Source of the DNA: Megachile rotundata
Taxonomy: Eukaryota > Arthropoda > Insecta > Hymenoptera > Megachilidae
DNA: 64,000 nucleotides
Direction: 5' to 3'
NCBI RefSeq assembly: GCF_050947335.1
Contig: NW_027474223.1
Span: forward strand, 1 to 64,000
Shown here in pieces: positions 46,530-61,117 of this stretch. How positions within the stretch are numbered: the first letter of the stretch is position 1; every line of letters starts with the position of its first letter. The notes below the pieces were generated by a model. The model had not been told where the DNA came from. It was given only the letters and a program-made list of their open reading frames with translations, and made no database searches. The position numbers and the translations under genes are program-made.

Positions 46530-49500
46530 AGAACGACAATGACTATACTCACTTCTCTTATTATTATCAATCTAACTCATATTATTAGCCATATTATGCT
46601 TATACGATCGATAGAACGACAATTACTATACTTATTACACTCACTGTTATCAATCTAACTCTTATTATTAACCATATTATGCAGATATGATCGATAGAAC
46701 TACAATTAGTATACTCCTTACTCTTATTATTATCAATCTAACTCATATTATTAGCCATATTATGCTTATATGATCGATAGAACGACAATTACTATATTCA
46801 TTTCTCTTATTATTATCAATCTAATTCATAATATTAGCCATATTATGTTTATATGATCGATAGAACGACAATTACTATATTCATTTCTTTTATTATTATC
46901 AATCTAACTCATATTATTAGCCATATTATGCTTATATGTTCGATAGAAAGACAATTACTATACTTATTACACTCACTGTTATCAATCTAACTCATATTAT
47001 TAACCACATTATGCAAATATGATCGATAGAACGACAATTACTATACTCATTACTCTTATTATTATCAGCCTAACTCATATTATAAGCCATATTATGCTAA
47101 TATGATCGATAGAACGACAATTACTATACTTATTACACTCACTATTATCAATCTAACTCATATTATTAGCCATATTATGCTTATGTGATCGATAGAACGA
47201 CAATTACTATACTTATTACTCTTATTATTATGAATCTAACTCATATTATTAACCATATTATGCTAATATGATCGATAGAACGACAATTACTATACTTATT
47301 ACACTCACTATTATCAATCTAACTCATATTATTAACCATATTATGCAGATATGATCGATAGCACGACATTTACTACACTTACTACTCTTATTATTATCAA
47401 TCTAACTCATATTATTAGCCATATTATGGTTATATGATCGATAGAACGACAATTACTATATTCATTTCTCTTATTATTATCAATCTAACTCATATTATTA
47501 GCCACATTATGCTTATATGATCGATAGAAAGACAATTACTATACTTATTACACTCACTGTTATCAATCTAACTCATATTATTAACCACATTATGCAAATA
47601 TGATCGATAGAACGACAATTACTATACTCATTACTCTTATTATTATCAATCTAACTCATATTGTTAGCCATATTATGCTTATATGATCGATAGGACGACA
47701 ATTACTATACTGATTACTCTTATATTTATCAATCTAACTCATATTATTAGGCAGATTATGCTTTTATGATCGGTAGAACGATAATTACTATACCTATTAC
47801 TCTTATTATTATCAATCTAACTTATATCATTAGCCATATTATGCTTATATGATCGATCGAACGACAATGACTATACTCACTTCTCTTATTATTATCAATC
47901 TAACTCATATTATTAACCATATTATGCTAATATGATCGATAGAACGACAATTACTATACTTATTACACTCACTGTTATCAATCTAACTCATATTATTAAC
48001 CATATTATGCAGATATGATCGATAGCACGACATTTACTACACTTACTACTCTTATTTTTATCGATCTAACTCATATTATTAGCCATATTATGGTTATATG
48101 ATCGATAGAACGACAATTACTATATTCATTTCTCTTATTATTATCAATCTAACTCATATTATTAGCCACATTATGCTTATATGATCGATAGAAAGACAAT
48201 TACTATACTTATTACACTCACTGTTATCAATCTAACTCATATTATTAACCATGTTATGCAGATATGATCGATAGCACGACATTTACTACACTTACTACTC
48301 TTATTATTATCAATCTAACTCATATTATTAACCATATTATGCAGATATGATCGATAGCACGACATTTACTATACTTATTACTCTTATTATTATCAATCTA
48401 ACTCATATTATCAACCATATTATGCAGATATGATCGATAGAATGACAATTACTATACTTATTACTCTCATTATTTTCAACCTAACTCATATTATTAGCCA
48501 TATTATGCTTATATGATCGACAGAACGACAATTACTATACTTATTACACTCACTGTTATCAATCTAACTCTTATTATTAACCATATTATGCAGATATGAT
48601 CGATAGAACTACAATTAGTATACTCCTTACTCTTATTATTATCAATCTAACTCATATTATTAGCCATATTATGCTTATATGATCGATAGAACGACAATTA
48701 CTATATTCATTACTCTTATTATTATCAATCTAGCTCATATTATTAACCATATTATGCTAATATGATCGATAGAACGACAATTACTATACTCATTACTCTT
48801 ATTATTATCAATCTAACTCATATTGTTAGCCATATTATGCTTATATGATCGATAGGACGACAATTACTATACTTATTACTCTTATATTTATCAATCTAAC
48901 TCATATTATTAGGCAGATTATGCTTTTATGATCGGTAGAACGATAATTACTATACCTATTACTCTTATTATTATCAATCTAACTTATATCATTAGCCCAT
49001 ATTATGCTTATATGATCGATCGAACGACAATGACTATACTCACTTCTCTTATTATTATCAATCTAACTCATATTATTAGCCATATTATGCTTATACGATC
49101 GATAGAACGACAATTACTATACTTATTACACTCACTGTTATCAATCTAACTCTTATTATTAACCATATTATGCAGATATGATCGATAGAACTACAATTAG
49201 TATACTCCTTACTCTTATTATTATCAATCTAACTCATATTATTAGCCATATTATGCTTATATGATCGATAGAACGACAATTACTATATTCATTTCTCTTA
49301 TTATTATCAATCTAATTCATAATATTAGCCATATTATGCTTATATGATCGATAGAACGACAATTACTATATTCATTTCTTTTATTATTATCAATCTAACT
49401 CATATTATTAGCCATATTATGCTTATATGTTCGATAGAAAGACAATTACTATACTTATTACACTCACTGTTATCAATCTAACTCATATTATTAACCACAT

Positions 49501-51801
49501 TATGCAAATATGATCGATAGAACGACAATTACTATACTCATTACTCTTATTATTATCAGCCTAACTCATATTATAAGCCATATTATGCTAATATGATCGA
49601 TAGAACGACAATTACTATACTTATTACACTCACTATTATCAATCTAACTCATATTATTAGCCATATTATGCTTATGTGATCGATAGAACGACAATTACTA
49701 TACTTATTACTCTTATTATTATGAATCTAACTCATATTATTAACCATATTATGCTAATATGATCGATAGAACGACAATTACTATACTTATTACACTCACT
49801 ATTATCAATCTAACTCATATTATTAACCATATTATGCAGATATGATCGATAGCACGACATTTACTACACTTACTACTCTTATTATTATCAATCTAACTCA
49901 TATTATTAGCCATATTATGGTTATATGATCGATAGAACGACAATTACTATATTCATTTCTCTTATTATTATCAATCTAACTCATATTATTAGCCACATTA
50001 TGCTTATATGATCGATAGAAAGACAATTACTATACTTATTACACTCACTGTTATCAATCTAACTCATATTATTAACCACATTATGCAAATATGATCGATA
50101 GAACGACAATTACTATACTCATTACTCTTATTATTATCAATCTAACTCATATTGTTAGCCATATTATGCTTATATGATCGATAGGACGACAATTACTATA
50201 CTGATTACTCTTATATTTATCAATCTAACTCATATTATTAGGCAGATTATGCTTTTATGATCGGTAGAACGATAATTACTATACCTATTACTCTTATTAT
50301 TATCAATCTAACTTATATCATTAGCCATATTATGCTTATATGATCGATCGAACGACAATGACTATACTCACTTCTCTTATTATTATCAATCTAACTCATA
50401 TTATTAACCATATTATGCTAATATGATCGATAGAACGACAATTACTATACTTATTACACTCACTGTTATCAATCTAACTCATATTATTAACCATATTATG
50501 CAGATATGATCGATAGCACGACATTTACTACACTTACTACTCTTATTTTTATCGATCTAACTCATATTATTAGCCATATTATGGTTATATGATCGATAGA
50601 ACGACAATTACTATATTCATTTCTCTTATTATTATCAATCTAACTCATATTATTAGCCACATTATGCTTATATGATCGATAGAAAGACAATTACTATACT
50701 TATTACACTCACTGTTATCAATCTAACTCATATTATTAACCATGTTATGCAGATATGATCGATAGCACGACATTTACTACACTTACTACTCTTATTATTA
50801 TCAATCTAACTCATATTATTAACCATATTATGCAGATATGATCGATAGCACGACATTTACTATACTTATTACTCTTATTATTATCAATCTAACTCATATT
50901 ATCAACCATATTATGCAGATATGATCGATAGAATGACAATTACTATACTTATTACTCTCATTATTTTCAACCTAACTCATATTATTAGCCATATTATGCT
51001 TATATGATCGACAGAACGACAATTACTATACTTATTACACTCACTGTTATCAATCTAACTCTTATTATTAACCATATTATGCAGATATGATCGATAGAAC
51101 TACAATTAGTATACTCCTTACTCTTATTATTATCAATCTAACTCATATTATTAGCCATATTATGCTTATATGATCGATAGAACGACAATTACTATATTCA
51201 TTACTCTTATTATTATCAATCTAGCTCATATTATTAACCATATTATGCTAATATGATCGATAGAACGACAATTACTATACTCATTACTCTTATTATTATC
51301 AATCTAACTCATATTGTTAGCCATATTATGCTTATATGATCGATAGGACGACAATTACTATACTTATTACTCTTATATTTATCAATCTAACTCATATTAT
51401 TAGGCAGATTATGCTTTTATGATCGGTAGAACGATAATTACTATACCTATTACTCTTATTATTATCAATCTAACTTATATCATTAGCCCATATTATGCTT
51501 ATATGATCGATCGAACGACAATGACTATACTCACTTCTCTTATTATTATCAATCTAACTCATATTATTAGCCATATTATGCTTATACGATCGATAGAACG
51601 ACAATTACTATACTTATTACACTCACTGTTATCAATCTAACTCTTATTATTAACCATATTATGCAGATATGATCGATAGAACTACAATTAGTATACTCCT
51701 TACTCTTATTATTATCAATCTAACTCATATTATTAGCCATATTATGCTTATATGATCGATAGAACGACAATTACTATATTCATTTCTCTTATTATTATCA
51801 G
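46530..51801 (+). repeat. 2,491-bp period tandem block (30 monomers), about 2.1 copies
   Basis: About 46,530-49,310 matches 49,021-51,801 at a constant offset. Landmarks are CTAATTCATAATATTAGCC, CATATTATAAGCC (near 47,081 and 49,572), TCATTATTTTCAACC (near 48,467 and 50,958), and marker dimers at 47,766/50,257 and 48,928/51,419. A substitution is GTTTATATG near 46,848 versus GCTTATATG. It lies entirely between the two copies of the 7,222-bp pair, so it must account for part of that offset. Confidence 0.87.
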
Positions 51802-54606
51802 CCTAACTCATATTATTAGCCATATTATGCTTATATGAACGATAGAACGACAATTGCTATACTCATTACTCTTATTATTATCAATCTAGCTCATATTATT
51901 AACCATATTATGCTAATATGATCAATAGAACGACAATTACTATACTCATTACTCTTATTATTATCAATCTAACTCATATTGTTAGCCATATTATGCTTAT
52001 ATGATCGATAGGACGACAATTACTATACTTATTACTCTTATATTTATCAATCTAACTCATATTATTAGGCAGATTATGCTTTTATGATCGGTAGAACGAT
52101 AATTACTATACCTATTACTCTTATTATTATCAATCTAACTTATATCATTAGCCCATATTATGCTTATATGATCGATCGAACGACAATGACTATACTCACT
52201 TCTCTTATTATTATCAATCTAACTCATATTATTAGCCATATTATGCTTATACGATCGATAGAACGACAATTACTATACTTATTACACTCACTGTTATCAA
52301 TTTAACTCTTATTATTAACCATATTATGCAGATATGATCGATAGAACTACAATTAGTATACTCCTTACTCTTATTATTATCAATCTAACTCATATTATTA
52401 GCCATATTATGCTTATATGATCGATAGAACGACAATTACTATATTCATTTCTCTTATTATTATCAATCTAATTCATATTATTAGCCATATTATGCTTATA
52501 TGATCGATAAAACGACAATTACTATATTCATTTCTTTTATTATTATCAATCTAACTCATATTATTAGCCATATTATGCTTATATGTTCGATAGAAAGACA
52601 ATTACTATACTTATTACACTCACTGTTATCAATCTAACTCATATTATTAACCACATTATGCAAATATGATCGATAGAACGACAATTACTATACTCATTAC
52701 TCTTATTATTATCAGCCTAACTCATATTATTAGCCATATTATGCTTATGTGATCGATAGAACGACAATTACTATACTTATTACTCTTATTATTATGAATC
52801 TAACTCATATTATTAACCATATTATGCTAATATGATCGATAGAACGACAATTACTATACTTATTACACTCACTATTATCAATCTAACTCATATTATTAAC
52901 CATATTATGCAGATATGATCGATAGCACGACATTTACTACACTTACTACTCTTATTATTATCAATCTAACTCATATTATTAGCCATATTATGGTTATATG
53001 ATCGATAGAACGACGATTACTATATTCATTTCTCTTATTATTATCAATCTAACTCATATTATTAGCCACATTATGCTTATATGATCGATAGAAAGACAAT
53101 TACTATACTTATTACACTCACTGTTATCAATCTAACTCATATTATTAACCACATTATGCAAATATGATCGATAGAACGACAATTACTATACTCATTACTC
53201 TTATTATTATCAATCTAACTCATATTGTTAGCCATATTATGCTTATATGATCGATAGGACGACAATTACTATACTGATTACTCTTATATTTATCAATCTA
53301 ACTCATATTATTAGGCAGATTATGCTTTTATGATCGGTAGAACGATAATTACTATACCTATTACTCTTATTATTATCAATCTAACTTATATCATTAGCCA
53401 TATTATGCTTATATGATCGATCGAACAACAATGACTATACTCACTTCTCTTATTATTATCAATCTAACTCATATTATTAGCCATATTATGCTTATACGAT
53501 CGATAGAACGACAATTACTATACTTATTACACTCACTGTTATCAATCTAACTCTTATTATTAACCATATTATGCAGATATGATCGATAGAACTACAATTA
53601 GTATACTCCTTACTCTTATTATTATCAATCTAACTCATATTATTAGCCATATTATGCTTATATGATCGATAGAACGACAATTACTATATTCATTTCTCTT
53701 ATTATTATCAATCTAATTCATATTATTAGCCATATTATGCTTATATGATCGATAGAACGACAATTACTATATTCATTTCTCTTATTATTATCAATCTAAC
53801 TCATATTATTAGCCATATTATGCTTATATGTTCGATAAAAAGACAATTACTATACTTATTACACTCACTGTTATCAATCTAACTCATATTATTAACCATA
53901 TTATGCTTATATGATCGATAGAACGACAATTACTATATTCATTTCTCTTATTATTATCAATCTAACTCATATTATTAGCCATATTATGCTTATATGTTCG
54001 ATAGAAAGACAATTACTATACTTATTACACTCACTGTTATCAATCTAACTCATATTATTAACCACATTATGCAAATATGATCGATAGAACGACAATTACT
54101 ATACTCATTACTCTTATTATTATCAGCCTAACTCATATTATTAGCCATATTATGCTTATATGATCGATAGAACGACAATTACTATACTTATTACTCTCAT
54201 TATTATCAATCTAACTCATATTATTAGCCATATTATGCTTATGTGATCGCTAGAACGACAATTACTATACTTATTACTCTTATTATTATGAATCTAACTC
54301 ATATTATTAACCATATTATGCAGATATGATCGACAGAACGACAATTACTATACGTATTACACTCACTGTTATCAATCTAACGCATATTATTAACCATATT
54401 ATGCAAATACGATCGATAGAACGACAATTACTATACTCATTACTCTTATTATTATCAGCCTAACTCATATTATTAGCCATATTATGCAGATATGATCGAC
54501 AGCACGACATTTACTACACTTACTACTCTTATTTTTATCAATCTAAATCATATTATTAACCATATTATGCAGATATGATCGATAGCACGACATTTACTAT
54601 ACTTAT

Positions 54607-57600
54607 TACTCTTATTATTATCAGCCTAACTCATATTATTAGCCATATTATGCTTATATGAACGATAGAACGACAATTACTATACTCATTACTCTTATTA
54701 TTATCAATCTAGCTCATATTATTAACCATATTATGCTAATATGATCGATAGAACGACAATTACTATACTCATTACTCTTATTATTATCAATCTAACTCAT
54801 ATTGTTAGCCATATTATGCTTATATGATCGATAGGACGACAATTACTATACTTATTACTCTTATATTTATCAATCTAACTCATATTATTAGGCAGATTAT
54901 GCTTTTATGATCGGTAGAACGATAATTACTATACCTATTACTCTTATTATTATCAATCTAACTTATATCATTAGCACATATTATGCTTATATGATCGATC
55001 GAACGACAATGACTATACTCACTTCTCTTATTATTATCAATCTAACTCATATTATTAGCCATATTATGCTTATACGATCGATAGAACGACAATTACTATA
55101 CTTATTACACTCACTGTTATCAATCTAACTCTTATTATTAACCATATTATGCAGATATGACCGATAGAACTACAATTAGTATACTCCTTACTCTTATTAT
55201 TATCAATCTAACTCATATTATTAGCCATATTATGCTTATATGCTCGATAGAACGACAATTACTATATTCATTTCTCTTATTATTATCAGCCTAACTCATA
55301 TTATTAGCCATATTATGCTTATATGAACGATAGAACGACAATTACTATACTCATTACTCTTATTATTATCAATCTAGCTCATATTATTAACCATATTATG
55401 CTAATATGATCGATAGAACGACAATTACTATACTCATTACTCTTGTTATTATCAATCTAACTCATATTGTTAGCCATATTATGCTTATATGATCGATAGG
55501 ACGACAATTACTATACTGATTACTCTTATATTTATCAATCTAACTCATATTATTAGGCAGATTATGCTAATATGATCGATAGCACGACATTTACTACACT
55601 TACTACTCTTATTATTATCAATCTAACTCATATTATTAGCCATATTATGGTTATATGATCGATAGAACGACAATGACTATACTCACTTCTCTTATTATTA
55701 TCAATCTAACTCATATTATTAGCCATATTATGCTTATACGATCGATAGAACGACAATTACTATACTTATTACACTCACTGTTATCAATTTAACTCTTATT
55801 ATTAACCATATTATGCAGATATGATCGATAGAACTACAATTAGTATACTCCTTACTCTTATTATTATCAATCTAACTCATATTATTAGCCATATTATGCT
55901 TATATGATCGATAGAACGACAATTACTATATTCATTTCTCTTATTATTATCAATCTAATTCATATTATTAGCCATATTATGCTTATATGATCGATAAAAC
56001 GACAATTACTATATTCATTTCTTTTATTATTATCAATCTAACTCATATTATTAGCCATATTATGCTTATATGTTCGATAGAAAGACAATTACTATACTTA
56101 TTACACTCACTGTTATCAATCTAACTCATATTATTAACCACATTATGCAAATATGATCGATAGAACGACAATTACTATACTCATTACTCTTATTATTATC
56201 AGCCTAACTCATATTATAAGCCATATTATGCTAATATGATCGATAGAACGACAATTACTATACTTATTACACTCACTATTATCAATCTAACTCATATTAT
56301 TAACCACATTATGCAAATATGATCGATAGAACGACAATTACTATACTCATTACTCTTATTATTATCAATCTAACTCATATTGTTAGCCATATTATGCTTA
56401 TATGATCGATAGGACGACAATTACTATACTGATTACTCTTATATTTATCAATCTAACTCATATTATTAGGCAGATTATGCTTTTATGATCGGTAGAACGA
56501 TAATTACTATACCTATTACTCTTATTATTATCAATCTAACTTATATCATTAGCCATATTATGCTTATATGATCGATCGAACGACAATGACTATACTCACT
56601 TCTCTTATTATTATCAATCTAACTCATATTATTAGCCATATTATGCTTATACGATCGATAGAACGACAATTACTATACTTATTACACTCACTGTTATCAA
56701 TCTAACTCTTATTATTAACCATATTATGCAGATATGATCGATAGAACTACAATTAGTATACTCCTTACTCTTATTATTATCAATCTAACTCATATTATTA
56801 GCCATATTATGCTTATATGATCGATAGATCGACAATTACTATATTCATTTCTCTTATTATTATCAATCTAATTCATATTATTAGCCATATTATGCTTATA
56901 TGATCGATAGAACGACAATTACTATATTCATTTCTCTTATTATTATCAATCTAACTCATATTATTAGCCATATTATGCTTATATGTTCGATAAAAAGACA
57001 ATTACTATACTTATTACACTCACTGTTATCAATCTAACTCATATTATTAACCATATTATGCTTATATGATCGATAGAACGACAATTACTATATTCATTTC
57101 TCTTATTATTATCAATCTAACTCATATTATTAGCCATATTATGCTTATATGTTCGATAGAAAGACAATTACTATACTTATTACACTCACTGTTATCAATC
57201 TAACTCATATTATTAACCACATTATGCAAATATGATCGATAGAACGACAATTACTATACTCATTACTCTTATTATTATCAGCCTAACTCATATTATTAGC
57301 CATATTATGCTTATATGATCGATAGAACGACAATTACTATACTTATTACTCTCATTATTATCAATCTAACTCATATTATTAGCCATATTATGCTTATATG
57401 ATCGACAGAACGACAATTACTATACTTATTACACTCACTGTTATCAATCTAACTCTTATTATTAACCATATTATGCAGATATGATCGATAGAACTACAAT
57501 TAGTATACTCCTTACTCTTATTATTATCAATCGAACTCATATTATTAGCCATATTATGCTTATATGATCGATAGATCGACAATTACTATATTCATTACTC

Positions 57601-60600
57601 TTATTATTATCAATCTAGCTCATATTATTAACCATATTATGCTAATATGATCGATAGAACGACAATTACTATACTCATTACTCTTATTATTATCAATCTA
57701 ACTCATATTGTTAGCCATATTATGCTTATATGATCGATAGGACGACAATTACTATACTGATTACTCTTATATTTATCAATCTAACTCATATTATTAGGCA
57801 GATTATGCTTTTATGATCGGTAGAACGATAATTACTATACCTATTACTCTTATTATTATCAATCTAACTTATATCATTAGCCATATTATGCTTATATGAT
57901 CGATCGAACGACAATGACTATACTCACTTCTCTTATTATTATCAATCTAACTCATATTATTAGCCATATTATGCTTATACGATCGATAGAACGACAATTA
58001 CTATACTTATTACACTCACTGTTATCAATCTAACTCTTATTATTAACCATATTATGCAGATATGATCGATAGAACTACAATTAGTATACTCATTACTCTT
58101 ATTATTATCAGCCTAACTCATATTATTAGCCATATTATGCTTATATGATCGATAGAACGACAATTACTATACTTATTACTCTCATTATTATCAATCTAAC
58201 TCATATTATTAGCCATATTATGCTTATGTGATCGCTAGAACGACAATTACTATACTTATTGCTCTTATTATTATGAATCTAACTCATATTATTAACCATA
58301 TTATGCAGATATGATCGACAGAACGACAATTACTGTACGTATTACACTCACTGTTATCAATCTAACGCATATTATTAACCATATTATGCAAATACGATCG
58401 ATAGAACGACAATTACTATACTCATTACTCTTATTATTATCAGCCTAACTCATATTATTAGCCATATTATGCAGATATGATCGACAGCACGACATTTACT
58501 ACACTTACTACTCTTATTTTTATCAATCTAACTCATATTATTAACCATATTATGCAAATACGATCGATAGAACGACAATTACTATATTCATTTCTCTTAT
58601 TATTATCAATCTAACTCATATTATTAGCCACATTATGCTTATATGATCGATAGAAAGACAATTACTATACTTATTACACTCACTGTTATCAATCTAACTC
58701 ATATTATTAACCACATTATGCAAATATGATCGATAGAACGACAATTACTATACTCATTACTCTTATTATTATCAATCTAACTCATATTATTAGCCATATT
58801 ATGCTTATGTGATCGATAGAACGACAATTACTATACTTATTACTCTAATTATTATGAATCTAACTCATATTATTAACCATATTATGCAGATATGATCGAT
58901 AGCACGGCATTTACTACACTTATTACTCTTACTATTATCAATCTAACTCAAATTATTAGACATATTATGCTTATGTGATCGACAGAACGACAATTACTAT
59001 ACTTATTACACTCACTGTTATCAATCTAACTCATATTATTAACCATGTTATGCAGATATGATCGATAGCACGACATTTACTACACTTACTACTCTTATTA
59101 TTATCAATCTAACTCATATTATTAACCATATTATGCAGATATGATCGATAGCACGACATTTACTATACTTATTACTCTTATTATTATCAATCTAACTCAT
59201 ATTATTAACCATATTATGCAGATATGATCGATAGAATGACAATTACTATACTTATTACTCTCATTATTTTCAACCTAACTCATATTATTAGCCATATTAT
59301 GCTTATATGATCGACAGAACGACAAATACTATACTTATTACACTCACTGTTATCAATCTAACTGATATTATTAACCATATTATGCAAATACGATCGATAG
59401 AACGGCAATTACTATACTCATTACTCTTATTATTATCAGCCTAACTCATATTATTAGCCATATTATGCTTATATGAACGATAGAACGACAATTACTATAC
59501 TCATTACTCTTATTATTATCAATCTAGCTCATATTATTAACCATATTATGCTAATATGATCGATAGAACGACAATTACTATACTCATTACTCTTATTATT
59601 ATCAATCTAACTCATATTGTTAGCCATATTATGCTTATATGATCGATAGGACGACAATTACTATACTTATTACTCTTATATTTATCAATCTAACTCATAT
59701 TATTAGGCAGATTATGCTTTTATGATCGGTAGAACGATAATTACTATACCTATTACTCTTATTATTATCAATCTAACTTATATCATTAGCCCATATTATG
59801 CTTATATGATCGATCGAACGACAATGACTATACTCACTTCTCTTATTATTATCAATCTAACTCATATTATTAGCCATATTATGCTTATACGATCGATAGA
59901 ACGACAATTACTATACTTATTACACTCACTGTTATCAATCTAACTCTTATTATTAACCATATTATGCAGATATGATCGATAGAACTACAATTAGTATACT
60001 CCTTACTCTTATTATTATCAATCTAACTCATATTATTAGCCATATTATGCTTATATGATCGATAGAACGACAATTACTATATTCATTTCTCTTATTATTA
60101 TCAGCCTAACTCATATTATTAGCCATATTATGCTTATATGAACGATAGAACGACAATTACTATACTCATTACTCTTATTATTATCAATCTAGCTCATATT
60201 ATTAACCATATTATGCTAATATGATCGATAGAACGACAATTACTATACTCATTACTCTTATTATTATCAATCTAACTCATATTGTTAGCCATATTATGCT
60301 TATATGATCGATAGGACGACAATTACTATACTGATTACTCTTATATTTATCAATCTAACTCATATTATTAGGCAGATTATGCTAATATGATCGATAGCAC
60401 GACATTTACTACACTTACTACTCTTATTATTATCAATCTAACTCATATTATTAGCCATATTATGGTTATATGATCGATAGAACGACAATGACTATACTCA
60501 CTTCTCTTATTATTATCAATCTAACTCATATTATTAGCCATATTATGCTTATACGATCGATAGAACGACAATTACTATACCTATTACACTCACTGTTATC

Positions 60601-61117
60601 AATTTAACTCTTATTATTAACCATATTATGCAGATATGATCGATAGAACTACAATTAGTATACTGCTTACTCTTATTATTATCAATCTAACTCATATTAT
60701 TAGCCATATTATGCTTATATGATCGATAGAACGACAATTACTATATTCATTTCTCTTATTATTATCAATCTAATTCATATTATTAGCCATATTATGCTTA
60801 TATGATCGATAGAACGACAATTACTATATTCATTTCTTTTATTATTATCAATCTAACTCATATTATTAGCCATATTATGCTTATATGTTCGATAGAAAGA
60901 CAATTACTATACTTATTACACTCACTGTTATCAATCTAACTCATATTATTAACCACATTATGCAAATATGATCGATAGAACGACAATTACTATACTCATT
61001 ACTCTTATTATTATCAGCCTAACTCATATTATAAGCCATATTATGCTAATATGATCGATAGAACGACAATTACTATACATATTACACTCACTATTATCAA
61101 TCTAACTCATATTATTA
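54607..61117 (+). repeat. Homologous blocks 4,815 bp apart (58 monomers)
   Basis: About 54,607-56,302 matches 59,422-61,117. A distinctive hybrid monomer reading TTAGGCAGATTATGCTAATATG occurs at about 55,552 and 60,367, where other copies have GCTTTTATG. Differences include TATACTCCTTAC near 55,847 versus TATACTGCTTAC near 60,661, and GATAAAACG near 55,992 versus GATAGAACG near 60,807. The sequence between the blocks is related but in a different order. Confidence 0.8.

Larger units (their letters stand above)
44484..53764 (+). repeat. Homologous blocks 7,222 bp apart (87 monomers)
   Basis: About 44,484-46,540 matches 51,706-53,764. The copies share two rare bases: ACAATTGCTATAC near 44,629/51,851 and ACGACGATTAC near 45,788/53,010. 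The offset becomes 7,224 after the 2-bp deletion near 45,836, which only the left copy has. Another difference is ATAAGCC with GCTAATATG near 45,507 versus ATTAGCC with GCTTATGTG near 52,729, suggesting conversion or a secondary exchange inside the block. Confidence 0.8.
21198..59844 (+). repeat. Marker dimer with 84-bp monomer, fifteen copies
   Basis: Copies start at 21,198, 23,772, 25,765, 27,592, 29,585, 32,823, 35,978, 38,635, 41,956, 44,862, 48,928, 51,419, 52,084, 54,907 and 59,722. Each extends about 122 bp. Each has one extra C in ATTAGCCCATATTATG (the copy at 54,907 reads AGCACATATTATG), making an 84-bp unit. Because 84 is divisible by three, the reading frame stays open into the next monomer and creates a 73-codon open frame. 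That frame is a by-product of the indel, not a gene. The copy at 32,823 starts ATGATGGGTAG. Confidence 0.9.
25480..60090 (+). repeat. Recurrent eight-monomer cassette around the 84-bp marker dimer
   Basis: Full copies lie at about 25,480-26,133, 29,300-29,953, 32,538-33,191, 44,577-45,230, 51,799-52,452, 54,622-55,275 and 59,437-60,090. The order is constant: CAGCCTAAC/ATATGAACG, CAATCTAGCTC/GCTAATATG, CATATTGTTAGCC/GATAGGACG, TTATATTTATC/TTAGGCAG, the marker dimer, ATTACACTCACT, ATTAGTATACTCCTTACTC, then ATATTCATTTCTC. The copy before 38,635 lacks the GTTAGCC monomer. This conserved order is the closest thing to a higher-order repeat unit here. Confidence 0.8.

Noticed and set aside
31408..57582. 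62-residue open frames on the minus strand (31,408-31,596; 34,646-34,834; 57,394-57,582)
   Set aside because: These are chance open stretches over the same monomers. The first two are identical because they lie in the 3,238-bp duplication. Composition is Ile/Ser/Asn-rich repeat translation, with no domain.
21198..59943. Fifteen 73-residue open frames on the plus strand as a repeated small gene family
   Set aside because: They span less than three satellite monomers, exist only where an extra C makes an 84-bp unit, and differ only as the surrounding DNA differs. There is no upstream regulatory or splice context that is not itself satellite.
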